From positions 1 to 64,000 of the forward strand of contig JALLLT010000046.1 of the NCBI GenBank assembly GCA_025266875.1: DNA of 64,000 bases. Reading direction: 5' to 3'. This document shows, piece after piece, positions 1-11,856 of this stretch. This stretch comes from Fennellomyces sp. T-0311. Its lineage: Eukaryota > Mucoromycota > Mucoromycetes > Mucorales > Lichtheimiaceae. The position numbers were made by a program, and so were the translations under genes. Each line of letters begins with the position of its first letter. Position 1 is the first letter of the stretch. Below the pieces are notes generated by a model that saw only the letters and a list, made by a program, of their open reading frames with translations, did no database searches and was not told the DNA's origin.

Positions 1-111
1 AGAACCTGCAAAGGTTTATATAAGCCGGATCGATGCTACCAGTGTCCAAAAAGATGCCCAAGCTGTAACAAAAGGAAATGCCGTGGCAGGTTATGGCCAG
101 GACAGTGCGAA
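1..111 (+). CDS. possible C-terminal end of a cysteine-rich protein (truncated by window edge)
   Basis: Frame 1 is open from the first base to a TAA at 109-111. It reads as a 36-residue tail with closely spaced cysteines (CYQC, CPSC, then a further C), the spacing of a zinc-binding knuckle. The start lies outside the window. Frame 2 is also open as far as about base 130 and gives an unremarkable polar sequence, so frame choice rests only on the cysteine pattern. It could be the tail of a transposon protein, since a decayed transposase lies next door on the other strand. No function assigned. Confidence 0.3.
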
Positions 112-275
112 TAAAGATTGCCGTAGAACCTAGCATAGATATACTTTGAATTACGTATCTCTTGTACACTATATACATTATATTATATCTTTGATGTTAT
201 TCTTTAATATATATTGAAATTAAGCTATCTTTTATCAGTACTAAAGTACTACAAATATGGCTGTTGCTGATAACG

Positions 276-314
276 TTTTTTTTTGCGAGCCCCTAACGGC
301 GCTCGCCAAAAAAA
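276..314. repeat. hairpin: T-run plus GCGAGC facing GCTCGCC plus A-run
   Basis: A run of T followed by GCGAGC (285-290) is mirrored after a 10-nt loop by GCTCGCC (301-307) and a run of A, with a single bulged C. The stem is about 14 bp. It sits directly past the stop codon of the MULE-like pseudogene. It could be a terminal remnant of that element or a convergent polyadenylation/termination structure. I found no matching copy at the other end of the pseudogene. Confidence 0.5.
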
Positions 315-321
315 TATTATT

Positions 322-2332
322 TTATCCCCAAACATGGTACCCGGGCCACTGGAACCACTGTAAGCGAAGAATAATATTATAGATATCCCCCATTTCTGTC
401 ACACTAGCAGTCTGCCACTTCCTTTTGGTACGCGTGACTGCAATAAAATCAGAGGACACAATCCTCCTTACACACAAAAGCTTACAGGGAAGCTTGAATT
501 GGACTCGCACTTTGCAATGACATGCTTCATAATCCGTTTCCCATGCAGATGATAATTCCTTGATAACCATATTGTATGCAAAAGTGGAAATCTTACCGCG
601 TACTAGCTCCATTCGTTTTGCAAGGTTGGTCCCTATCAGTGTGGGGTCATGGCTCAAAGCGTTAAGATCTTGATGGCGCGCAAATGCATCTTCCTAAGGT
701 AGTTGCTACATGTTAATTATTTCCGCTGGTATAATGAGGAATCATATTAATGAGCAATTACCAGACCTTTATACCAGCGATTAATATCATCAAAGGCTTT
801 TTCAAGGCTCACATTGGCACGCTTCAGTATGGTCTTGATGTTGGCATGACTGCCTTCCACTCAGTTCGTGGTAGTGTTACCGAAATGAGGCAACTTGTTC
901 ACATGAACACCTACCCATTTTTCCTTGATCTTCAACATACTGAGAACAAATAGCAATTAGTGTGTATAGCAGCAATATCTTGCAAAAAAAGGTTACCGAT
1001 CGAGATATTCTTGGCAAGCTTTGCCTTTGTCATTGGCATACACGATGTTTTCCTTGAAAGCGGCCATGGCATCGTCAAATTCGCATGGGTGAAATGAATC
1101 AATCATGCGCCCGATTGCATTCATGGTGCTGTTGAACTTTTCCTCGTTGTTTCTAGCAAAATGCTTGGAAAGATTGCTGCGGAAGTTGTGCTTTATATGG
1201 AGCGGACAAAGGATGTGCTTGGACTCCGGAAAATCTCGGTGATTGCGTTTGAGAGAGCTTTGTCATTGTTAGTAACAATAACTGTAGGTTGCACGCTCGA
1301 TGGGTATATGACGTCGCGTAGTTGCATCAGGACCCACACAAATGATTCCGTTTTCTCATTCGATATCCATGCACCGGCGATACCAAAGGTCGCCAAAGAG
1401 TTTCTGGTTCTGCTGACATTGTTGACACCGACGATGTTGAATAAAGGAAGTTTGTATCGGTTATTCTTGTAGGTTGCATCCATCAAAAGTACTTCGTATA
1501 AGCGTCTTGCGTGTTGAACACAATTTTCATGCGTGAAGAAAAATGACACAACATGACCTGCCTCGTTGGTGAGGTATCTAATGTGATATCCAGCATTGCG
1601 AAGCTTCATAATGAACATACGCATATCGGAAGTATCTTTGTAAGAAACACCTTCGAATCGTTGCCGGATATTAGAGATGTCCTTTGATACAATTTGGATG
1701 TCATTGTATCTTGCATTGACGGTATCGACAATAAGCTTATTTTCCGCGTTTTGATTGATCAAATCCAGCACGAAGTCAGTCTGCTCGTCGTTCATTTTTC
1801 GGTGCTCGGCGTATGTGGTCTTGGATTTGGCAGTAGGATGATCATGTGTATCGCACATGCTCTGCAAAACCCAGTTGCCATCGTTTCCTTGACGCTTAAA
1901 TCGATAGAAACACGGGCAAGATAACTTGACAGTGCTTCTGTGGCGCTTGGTTTTCGCCTGCGCTCTTTGTTCCAAGGTCTCCTGCGACTTCTTGGCTTTG
2001 TATTCACCATGATGCTTACAGGCCATGATCAATGTCCCCTTCTTCTGATCACTGCGTTTAGTCACCATTGCAGTGTTTATGGCTTTGCCAAACGCGTTAA
2101 TGTGCTCCCGGGCATCGTTCATGGAAGAGAAAGTCATGCCCAAGTGCACGGCAATATGATGGCTTCCGGTGCTGTTAACGCCAAGGTTGGAAGCACAGTC
2201 GAAGTTGGTGGCGTCAGTAGCAGAAAGGTTATTCGTAATGTTCGACGCGTCAGACAAGTTGGTCACATTAGAGTCTAAATTACATGAGTAAAATGATGTC
2301 TGCTTTAATGAACTTGTAAATGTCTCTACCAT
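322..2332 (-). pseudogene. decayed MULE-type transposase with FAR1-like zinc domain
   Basis: Minus-strand remnant of a Mutator-like (MULE) DDE transposase. Residues ~80-170 form a FAR1/WRKY-GCM1-like DNA-binding region with Cys and a CDTHDHP ending. This is followed by the MULE core with LMDATYK (first catalytic Asp) and GIAGAWISNEKTESF. The block expected to carry the second Asp reads VTNNDKAL, so Asp appears replaced by Asn. Lesions: a one-base frameshift near 1228-1237, after which homology resumes as PESKHILCPLH; and an in-frame TGA at 861-863 inside NTTTN*VEGSHA. Two introns remain recognisable and phase-consistent (940-996 and 694-761). A SWIM-like CHCKVRVQFKLPCK near 500 lacks its expected His. 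The intact element would encode cut-and-paste transposition; this copy cannot. Confidence 0.85.
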
Positions 2333-2533
2333 TGGTCAAATCAATTGTTTCAATTGAATCGAGTCTGTTCATGCTCATAATCCGAGTTACTTTCGTATTG
2401 AGAGGTGCGTGAGAGAGGGGTGCGCGATAATAAATTTAAATACCGCTACAGTATGGGGGTGCGCGAGAGGGGGTGCGCCTAGCTCTGCCCTATTTTAAAT
2501 ACAAACGATTTTTGCCTTCAGTCCGACACCTCC

Positions 2534-4204
2534 ATGTCGAGATTTCCGTCATCTCTTCCCAGTGACATTGTCTTGGATATACTTTCGTATGTTGATCAGC
2601 GCGATTACGTCGAATGTATGCATGTTTCCCGGCAATGGTACTCCGAGATTCCACTCTACGGACTGGACACATGGAAACAACTCACCATTTCCAAGTCCTT
2701 CAGCAAGACCAACAAATGCATGAACAACTGCCTCATTCTCCATTTGAAAGACGTATTTATAGAAGAGCTAGATGCAGTTCCAATTCTTAAGCGGCTAAAA
2801 TACATTGGCTGTACTCTCAACTCGATTGGTAGGTCGGTTATATCACTTCCCAGGCAACGTAACTAGCTAATACACTGTGATCTAGATATCAAATGGCACT
2901 GGCTTCCAGTACAGGCGATTGAAGATAACATGGCTGCCGATATTGTACTTTTCTCAACGATCTGCCAATTCAGGGATACATTGAAAGAACTATCCATCAC
3001 CTCTCATCCATCCAACGTATTACTATCACAGCTGATATGTAATCTTCCAAACCTTACGCATCTCACAGTACTATTTGGGCGTTCTTCACGATCGTTCGGA
3101 CTGTCTTCAAGCACGGAGGATGATGATGGTTTGATGGATCGCACCAGTAACCTTGTATATTTACATCTCGATTCCGTGCTCAGCTTTGACCGTCGGATCA
3201 TCCCAATTCTTCGCCGTTGTCCAAAATTAACGACTTTGCACTTGTCCCACGATAATTACATACAGAGTCTCGTACCAACAAACCTTGAAATGATCTTTGA
3301 ATTGTGCCCATGTCTACGTCACTTTGCATGGGATGAAACGAATGTGGGACGTACCAGTCGCATAAAAGCCTTACCCCAGGACGAGAACGGAGGAGGGATT
3401 CGAGACTTTTGCTTTCGTGGGGGCGTGAATGACATGGATAAGATCGTGCCCATATTGGCGAAATCAAGACATGTGCTGGAAAGGCTGGAGCTTTTCAATG
3501 AAAGCTACACAACTGCTGCTGGATGGAATGCCCTTACACATTTGGAGTTTCCTCAACTCAAGTGGCTACATCTCGGTAAACTACATATTGCACCGGATGA
3601 ATGGGCTCCATTTTTCGCCCGTCGCCCGAATTTGAATAACTTGCGCTACTTCCCGACAGATACTGATGTTCCACGCATGGATGATTTTGTCAAAGCGATA
3701 AGCTCGTTGAAGAATCTCGAGTATTTGATGATATTTGATCAGAATGGCCTGTGTACCGGTCAGCGAACAAATGTTTGGAGCAACCCTTGGATACTGTCCT
3801 GCAATACCAATCTGCGACACTTGGATCTTGCTTACGTGTATCTTTCCGATGATGTGCTGTTGGATTTATGTACAATCCGATCGTTGAAGGAATTAGTTCT
3901 GTATCCGAATCGTGACAGCAAAATCACCAGGAAAGGTTTATGCGCATTTGCAAACAGGTTGAATGATCTGGGCAGCAATCTGGACTATTTGGTACTTGGG
4001 CATGTCAAAAACATGGACGACACAGTTCTCGAACAGTTGGCACAAGTCAAGAAGCTTGCTTTTCTCAAGTTGTGCGGTATCGACAAGATCACCAAAGCAG
4101 GGCTGCAGTCATTTGTGCAAACGACGTCGAATAGAAACAAAAAGAAAGTCTATACGGAGTACTGTCGATTAATCAAACCAGCGGGTTTCTGGACGGATCA
4201 ATAG
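2534..4204 (+). CDS. F-box / leucine-rich repeat protein
   Basis: Two exons, 2534-2828 and 2886-4204, joined by a 57-nt GTAGGT..CTAG intron in phase 1, giving 537 residues. The N-terminus (residues ~7-52) is an F-box with LPSDIVLDILSYV and a following VSRQW motif, the Skp1-binding element of SCF ubiquitin ligases. The remainder is a series of degenerate LRRs (LTHLTVLF, LVYLHLDS, LTTLHLSH, LRHLDLAY, LKELVLYP, LAFLKLCG) that would hold a substrate. Inferred role: substrate receptor of a cullin-RING ligase in nucleus or cytosol; the target is unknown. The start is the first ATG before the F-box. A second gene of the same general plan lies at 57957-59755 on the other strand. Such genes form large, rapidly evolving families in Mucorales. 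Confidence 0.88.
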
Positions 4205-5871
4205 TTTTGAATGAATGGATATGGGACCTTGATAAAGCGTCTTCTTGTACCACATAGCAACGGGATCTAAGCTTCTTGAAGATTCCGCCATCTTGTAGAT
4301 ATGCAAGGATGCGATTTCTGATATCATACTCTCTGCTCTACGTCGGATCGTTTAGAGATATGGGCTAGTACAAATTAAAAGAAACCCCATATAATGCATG
4401 GATGGATGCTCCGAGTATGAGTGGTATAATTATTCTCAGAGCCTTTTTTTAATTACCCGTTTGCAAAAGAACACTTTGTTTTGGATCAACATAATGTCGC
4501 ACAGCAGCAAACGGTAATGCAGTCGCCTGCAGCATCGGCATTACTTTTCATAACCATCTGACCATTCCACAGCGACAATTTATCACGGGATAATAGGCAA
4601 CTGGGCGTCGCTTTTTTTGGAGTAGACGTATCTTATGATCACGATCCCCTTTTATCGACAAATGTGCGCGAGTCATTACCCTAGAGCCTTCTTACATCGA
4701 CCAACCGCAAAAGTCATCGGTTTTTACTGTTTGAACCTCAATTAACATTGTTCCATGGAGCGAAACAGATGTTTTTGGAAGGGCCGTGCTTCTCTCAATC
4801 TAGTGGGTAGTATAAAAAAAGAACGTATAATAAAATTACAATAACGGGATAAAAGGAAGCACAACCACCCCCTGGCCGACCGCCACTGCGCATAGTTCGG
4901 GTGGGTCAAATGACCGATGAAAGCCGAGATATATAAGAAGATGATGGCGACGAATGGGGTCGGAAAGGCGAAAAATAGATGGGCCCGAGCGGTTTTGACA
5001 AGGGCAACTTTTGAATCCCAAGCCGCCGTGTTCCAATCCGTTGACCCTGCCGTGTAACACAGGAAATGTCATCTTTATTCGATTAACTTACCGACTTGTG
5101 TTACATATTACTTCATCCGCGGTAGAAGTTTGGCTTTAATTCTGGTGAGAAAAGTACGTGCATTGTATAAAAAGATTAGGCATGTGCGACTTGCTCTTAC
5201 TGAGAGCTCAGATTTATCATGACTCTGTGAAATATATCCCCAAGTGGTATATTTGATTCTTAATTAGACCCAGTGACTGAGCAGCCTTTTTGCTGATGTA
5301 TTGCTATGACGCGTCAATGTTCCCCAAGAGAGATCATGATCAGCAGTGCAGAGGAACCTGGATGTCATGTGAGGTCATCGTCTGGTCTCTCTGTTTTTTC
5401 TTGCCTTTTCTACCCCAGCATTTTTTTTTGTATAATGTATTTTCCTACCATGCACATTATCAAAAACTCCAAAAAGGGTACAATGATGACGGGTAAGAAG
5501 AACCAAGCTATACACCCCGCATTGTTGTTTTTTGGCAAAAAAAACAAACACCATGCAGTGTTGTGCAAGATGGCTTAACACACTGGGGGAGTGGGGTTCG
5601 AATGTACCTGTAAAAGGCAAGGTGCTGCTATTGCCGCCCTGAAGCTGTGCAGCGAAGCGCAGTGTTTTGCCCCACACAAAAAAATAATAGAAGGGGTTGA
5701 GCTTTTCTTAGCTTCTTTCCCCTTCATCAGCTACTTTTTTTTGCGCCAAAAACGAAAAACATAGTCGGGAAAGGGGAAACGATAACTTGAAGTAGTTTTC
5801 CCCTTTTCTTCTTCTTTTATACCTTTTTACTGCCGTTTTTTTCTTCCTTCCAAAACGCATAAAAAAAAGAA
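4205..5871. other. intergenic region, no supported gene
   Basis: Contains only short overlapping open frames without recognisable domains. The last ~170 bases are rich in T- and C-tracts on the plus strand and end in an A-run directly before the lipase ATG, typical of a fungal promoter and leader. No tRNA or repeat was identified. Confidence 0.6.
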
Positions 5872-8591
5872 ATGGCCGTATCAACACCAACGTACACGAC
5901 TTCGATCCATGATTCACCTACGTTATTACCGGAGAACTTGGCTAGTTTCGTCACAGCAGCCTCTTTAGCTGCCAGGTTATCATTGCGTTGTTCGTCTGTG
6001 TTCGTTGAAGCTCTTTTCGAAGCTGCAAAGTATGGCACAGTCTTGTCGCTTGGAATTTCTAGGCAAGCCTTGACCAACGCTCTTGCCACAGCCAAGCGGT
6101 TACACACTTTAACTTACCCTACCTCCGACAAAGCAGTCTCTGAAGCAGAGAGGTACGGCCAAAAAAATTATACTGATCACAGTGTACTTATATATAACGA
6201 CAGCAACGGATTTTTACGAGTCTTGGATAAATATACAAACCTCGGAATTTACATTGTACACAACACTTTCACTCTTGCCGAATTGTTTGCCTTGTCAGGA
6301 TTGCAGCTGACGTCTCAGACGGTTAAATCCGGTTTTAAGGTAAGGATACAAAATGGTTTCAGCTTTTAATTACAATGTTTTTATAATAATAATAATAATA
6401 GACAGCAGAAGAATCTGTTCGAATTATTGACGGGATTTTTGGATCGAACGAAACATCGCGAGCAATAGCGTCGATCATCACGTTGGTTCATCGTGAACTC
6501 ATGCAAGACCCAGAATTTGAACTGGCGAGGACTGGCAAAATGACCATATTGGCTGGGCTGACAAAGGCCATGACCACATTTGCAGTTTTGCAGTTTGTCA
6601 CACACAAGCGGATGATGAAACAGATCAAGTTCACAGTCCTTTGGGAAGGTCTCGTGCTAGAAGAAGAGGAGGACGACAACAATGCCTTGGTTCATTTCGA
6701 AAAACCACCCAAAGATATGATTCGAGAATTGGAACAAGTGTTGGTTCAAAGCATGGACGATACTCTGTATGAAATCACCACGACAACGCAGCGTACAACA
6801 ACAACCACTACTCGAATCCAACCCGTTTCGAAAGAACCCAAAGACGCTAAATATGTTGTCGTTCGGTCCGACGAAGAAAGTCAGCAGGCTTTTATGGCCG
6901 TCGTTGATCGTCCATCATCGGCTCCGACCGGCCGTGAATTGGTGCTTGCATCACCAAAACCAACTCAAGGTGATAAGAAAATCAACGTTGTCGTTTCGGC
7001 GCTTTCACAGAAAATGACGCGAAAACAGGTGGATCGCCAAGAAAAATATGGCGAAAAGGATGGCAGCTTGATTGCAGGCTCAATCGTTGCATCAGATAGC
7101 AAGAAAGGCCTTTTTCTTAAAGGTGCTCAAGCACTAACTCGCGCCAACAGAAAGCAGTTGATCCGACAACGACGATCATCCACTGGCAATGTCCTCACAA
7201 TCCCTTCCCTCAGCCCTATCAATGAAAATTCACCACGCATCTACCGCTCCCACTCCATTTCCAATAGCACCACACTCGCCACCACCTTCACTTCGTCATC
7301 ATCCGCATCTGCGACCCCCAAAGCACTGCCTTCTATTATTACTACCAATATTACAACTAGTACCAATGTTAATCTCCTAACTACTACGACCGATCCTCAC
7401 GTTCCCCACCAACATTTAGTGAGCAACATTGCTCGATTCATGCGTTATGCTAGTGCAGCTTACGGCGAGGTAAAATGGTTAATCGTGAGAGAAGAAGGCA
7501 CTCCAAATGACCCAAGAAAACCTTAGGCTTTTATGAAGATCCTTGGAATCGGCAATATACCCAGTGTTTTCAAATCGTCATCCCATCATCCCAACCATCA
7601 CGCGTTTGCGCATCATACAGGCGTTGCGCTCGATGATATTCTCTTGTCCAGTTACACCGACCGAACTATCCTCACTATGCACCATCCATCCATCCACGAA
7701 CTCGTTCACTATGTCACCGTCGATCATGCTGCGCAGGCGATCGTTCTCACGTGTCGTGGCACACTTGGGCTTAGCGACGTACTGACCGACCTCACATGCT
7801 CCTATTCGGATGTCAATTTACCAGAAATTGATAGCGGCGAATTCAAGGCTCACGGCGGTATGCTTGAAGCTGCTCAGATGCTTGCCAAAGAAAAGGGCAA
7901 GGTGTTCCGCGCCATCCGAGACGGGCTTGACCAACATCCCAACTATGGACTTGTTCTTTGTGGCCATTCGCTCGGAGGCGGCGTAGCTAGCCTCGTTGGC
8001 GTATTGTGGAGCGAAAAGAACACGCAAGGCAACTTTGTGCTGTCACCGTCGTCGGGTCTAGCAGCAGGTCGACCGATTCACTGTTACGTGTATGGTCCAC
8101 CGTGCGTGATGTCATATGACTTGAGTCAGTATTGTCGTGGCCTGGTAACCAGTGTTGTCCATCGTTACGATATTGTCAGCTGTCTAAGCTTGGGCCTGTT
8201 AAAAGATTTCAAGAATGTGGCAGTAAGCCTGCAAGCTGAAGCGGATGTGGCGGACCAAATTCTCGCCAAGGTGATCAATCGGTATCGCACTACCACGGTT
8301 GATGATAGCGAGGACGATTGGTTCTGGGCGTTGATCAAGACAATGCGAGCGGATATGCGTGCAGACAAACTATACCCACCGAGCACGGTATATACGGTCG
8401 AGTTGATCCCGTCACGACATAAGCAGTATCGTGCGGTATTGAGCCGATGCGATGATATCCAAGCACGGTTTTCGGAAATTGTGTTTTCACGCACCATGTT
8501 TATGGACCACTCGCCTACCATGTATGAGAAAGTCATTAGACAACTGTGTAGAGGCTTTTTTGGCCAGGATCGGGCATACGAGAATCTATAA
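5872..8591 (+). CDS. diacylglycerol-lipase-like class 3 lipase
   Basis: Three exons (5872-6339, 6402-7469, 7527-8591), introns GTAAGG..ATAATAG and GTAAAA..CCTTAG, both phase 0, 866 residues. The C-terminal third is a lipase class 3 alpha/beta-hydrolase. The nucleophile elbow GHSLGGG places Ser at ~660, VHRYDIVS gives the acid Asp at ~727, and MDHSP near the C-terminus gives His at ~840. This arrangement matches the sn-1 diacylglycerol lipase family, which hydrolyses DAG to monoacylglycerol and fatty acid at membranes. The N-terminal ~300 residues contain hydrophobic helical stretches. They are followed by a low-complexity Ser/Thr-rich linker with poly-Thr (~300-480). The start is the ATG after an A-rich leader. 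The FCP1-like gene begins 74 nt after the stop on the same strand. Substrate preference is inference from the family. Confidence 0.9.
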
Positions 8592-8665
8592 AAAGAGCTG
8601 TTTCAAACCAAAAATCAATTTTCCTGCTTTCTTTCTTTCTTCCAACTCCTCTGCCCAAAAAAAAT

Positions 8666-10461
8666 ATGGACCTGTCAGGCATGCTTAATCAAGAGGATGT
8701 ACGGAAACCTTTTGGTTCCGAACCACAACCCCATCGACGTGTTCCCATACCAGACGATATCGTCACCAAAGAGAAATCCGTAACTGTCGTCTCCTATGTC
8801 ACTGCTTGGAATTACGTGTTTATTCATTCCTTTTTTTTTCTTTCAAAAAAAAACCTGTCAATAATAGGCGATTCTGCAACTGAGCACAGCACTTCAGTTT
8901 GTTGTGGCCAGAGATCTCAAGTTGAATGCAAGACAACAACAACAACAACAAACAGCAGCAGTCCAGTCCCCAAAAGAACCTTTCGCAACGGCCACCATAG
9001 TTCCCCCAATGTCGCAAAGCACCTCGCCACAACCTACCTCATTGCCTGCGTCGTGCATGCGGTTGGGACCTGACGCGGCGATGAATCCGGCACAGTGGCA
9101 ATTTAGTCTGTCTCTCGATTTTGTCACAAAGGATCAGCCGGCGCTGCTGGATAAACGCAACGGTCGAGTGAACACAAGCCAGGTACCACTTTATACCGAG
9201 CAAATCATCTATCGCGGTGACGAACCAAAATTGCTTCTGGAAAGCAATTACGAGATCCAAGGCGCTTATCCACGTGGCTTCTTTGTTGTCATGGCCAAAC
9301 GCAGCATGCAGCACAATTTTGTCTTTCGGTATCCGGACCATCCGTGGTTCGAGGACTTGTATGGCTTAAGAAAGGTGCGTACTTTATGTTGTCATGCTGC
9401 CAGTTGCCAACATGTTGCTAACGCAACCGACAGAGTGCCTACATTGAAATGCGAGCAGAAGACGGTGTACAGTGGGAACTGCATCTAAAGATATCCCGAG
9501 ACAAACAGTAAGTAATGCGGGAGCTTTTATTGTGCCACGCATACTCAGTTGAAAAAAAGGTACCTTTTTGGCTACCTGTGCAAACACGAGACCATGCTGC
9601 AGATAGTAAAGGAGTCTATGGAAAGCTTGTTGTACCAGCGTAAGCTACCACTTGTACTCGATTTAGATGATACACTGGTCCGTATTGTTGGAGCCGGAAA
9701 CGATCGCCATGTGCCAGAGAATGAAGTCCACCTATGTACGTGCCAATGTCTTTTTTGTGCAAAACCCGCTAACTTTCTTAACAGACGGAAGTCGGGTGGT
9801 GGCGCTGGCTGACAACCGACGTGTGGTGTTGACAGAGCGGGTGCATGAGTTTTTGGACTGGGCGCAGAACTTCTACGAAATATCTGTGTGCTCTTTGGGG
9901 TAAGTGTGCAATAAAAGGGATAAATGCGTAGGGAGGTTTGTCTGATATTTATTGTCCGGCAGCGACCAAAACTATGTGGAAAATGTGGTCAACGTCCTTG
10001 ATCCAGACAGAACACGTGTCCGAGGCATTTTGTATTCGGCTCGCTTCGAACACGATTACATCAAACGATCTCCCGATCCCAGCCGACCTCCCAAGGATCT
10101 TACAGCACTTTACCCGTACTGCGCATTGAAGGAGCGAGCATTGGGCTGCGGCTTCACGCTGCCACTCATTATTGATGACGAAACGCGCATGTGGCCCAGC
10201 GACCAGCACGACAACATCATTGTCGTCAAATCGCAGACGGGCAATCCACTATGGAACGTCAACCTGTTCCCGCTGATCCAGGAAACGCTGATGAACATCC
10301 ACCAGGACTTTTTCAGACAACTGGATTCATGGCGGTCAAAACACATGGAAGCGGCGCAGAACGGCTTGATCTGCACCCGGGAACCTCCAAGTTCCATCGG
10401 CATCTACAAGACATATTTGCGAAGCATGTTCCGGGACATGATTGCTGCACGCCGCAACTAA
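8666..10461 (+). CDS. FCP1-like (NLI/CTD-type) HAD phosphatase
   Basis: Six exons: 8666-8815, 8868-9374, 9434-9507, 9560-9735, 9785-9899, 9963-10461; 506 residues with all phases consistent. The HAD motif DLDDT (Asp ~278 nucleophile, Asp ~280 acid/base) lies in LVLDLDDTLV. YEISVCSLG and a downstream IIDDETRMWP correspond to motifs II and III of the FCPH family, which dephosphorylates serines of proteins such as the RNA polymerase II C-terminal domain. The N-terminal 240 residues carry a poly-Gln tract (about six Gln near residue 75) and an unassigned domain containing the conserved-looking block LLESNYEIQGAYPRGFF. There is no BRCT domain after the catalytic region, so it is shorter than canonical Fcp1. 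Two splice sites are weaker: donor GTGTTT at 8816, and the purine-rich acceptor at 9559, chosen because it alone keeps the frame. Confidence 0.85.
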
Positions 10462-10687
10462 ACCACAACCACATCACTCGCTATTCCCGCCGCGATCCCC
10501 TCTTTTTGACTTTCCTCTGTACACACATCACACCTCGCATTCAAACCAAACTGAACAAAGTTACATATGTACAATCCTTTTACTTAATTTACACCGTTTA
10601 ATACCATTTGCCAGAACCCATCGTCTGCTGCCGCTTTGGTCTGGTCGGAATGATGGAGGAATGGATGCCGTACGTGTCGATGATGTC

Positions 10688-11856
10688 CTATGCGTTTAGT
10701 GAGTGAGCGTTGTTCATCGCGATTTTACGGCGGACTACCTTCCACATGGGGATGTCCAGGCTCATGATGATTTGCTTCTTGCTCAAGTCCTGCGCGAGCT
10801 CATCCGTGGAAGGCGGTGCCCGTGTGGACAGGATCGGTTGCCCGGTGGAGTCGTCGATTTCAGCGACCGCGTTTCGGATGAGGAACGACACGTAGAACAT
10901 GTTCTCGACGGTCTGCGAAAAGGAGTCCGGGTTGGTGATGAATTCGAGGTAGTTGGTGGGCCCGCTTTCGTCCAGAATCTTGTAGATCTGGTTGACATTG
11001 GCCGACGTTTCGTTTTCTTGCTGCTGAATATCACTTTCTTGCAGCTGAGTTGGCTGGACCAGGTCCTCTTTGTTCTTGATGATACGGACTTGCCGCACCG
11101 TTTTACGCTGCTTCTTTTCCACCGACAACGGGCCCAGCCTGTATCCATGGCTACTGAGTTAGCTACACCACCCCTTCCTCACAGAGAAAAAACACTTGCA
11201 TGAAATCGATAGTATGCGCACGCTGGCTGTACGCAAATGCTCGTTTACCGATCCGTCCCCAGTCCAGCGTCGGTCGCCCACCCCCCAAAGTTTTGATCTT
11301 GCCCACAAACTCATCGACATTGAAGATCTCGCTATCAAGCTTCAAGTTGCGTGCCTTTTGGGCGCCAAGATCCGCTGTTTTGACCAATAGCTTGGAGTCG
11401 ATTGTGGCCTCGGACACGTTCTTGACTACACACACGTGGTCGATACCTTACTGCTTAACCCCAGCTCTTTGAGAACTTACTTCTTTTGTATACTTCGTTC
11501 TGCATTTGTATGCCTTCGTTCAGTCCGTCATTATCCGCCTGAAGCAGCGTTCTTTTGTTTTCTGCCATTAACATGAGCTGTCCATGTTATTGTGCTAGAT
11601 CAATCTGAAGATAAGGAAAACAATCACCATCCATTTTCTTGTCCAGTCTGCGAAGATTTTCACGAATCTCGCGTCGCTCTTCTTTGCTTTGTGAAGGGTC
11701 ATATTTGGTACGATCGGTTTTTTCTTCGATTTGACGAGTCAACGTCTCATAATCATCTTGTTCTTCATCGTCACTTTGGCTATCGTCGCTTTCTTGAGCT
11801 GCGTCAACATCCATGTTTTCATCGACGTGTTCGTTATCTTCATTTTGGCGAGCCAT
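10688..11856 (-). CDS. nse4: Smc5-Smc6 complex kleisin subunit Nse4
   Basis: Four exons on the minus strand: 11856-11628, 11561-11481, 11425-11200, 11138-10688; 328 residues, close to fission yeast Nse4 (about 300). Nse4 is the kleisin that bridges the Smc5 and Smc6 heads and works with Nse1/Nse3 in DNA repair and chromosome segregation. The C-terminal winged-helix part is diagnostic: YLEFITNPDSFSQTVENMFY followed by VSFLIRNAVAEI and SLDIPMW. The central LDWGRIGKRAF followed by LGPLSVEKKQRK is also typical. The N-terminus is acidic and disordered (residues 1-35). Intron 3 (11139-11199) begins GCAAGT rather than GT; this GC-AG junction is the one that rebuilds DFM-LGPLSVE. Its 3' end converges on the FCP1-like gene, 226 nt away. 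Confidence 0.9.

Noticed and set aside
1161..1472. Plus-strand frames over the transposase remnant (also 1940-2278)
   Set aside because: Shadows of the minus-strand MULE coding sequence.
5580..5610. GGGGTTCGAATG resembling a tRNA T-loop
   Set aside because: No flanking stem pairing and no upstream anticodon stem; chance similarity.
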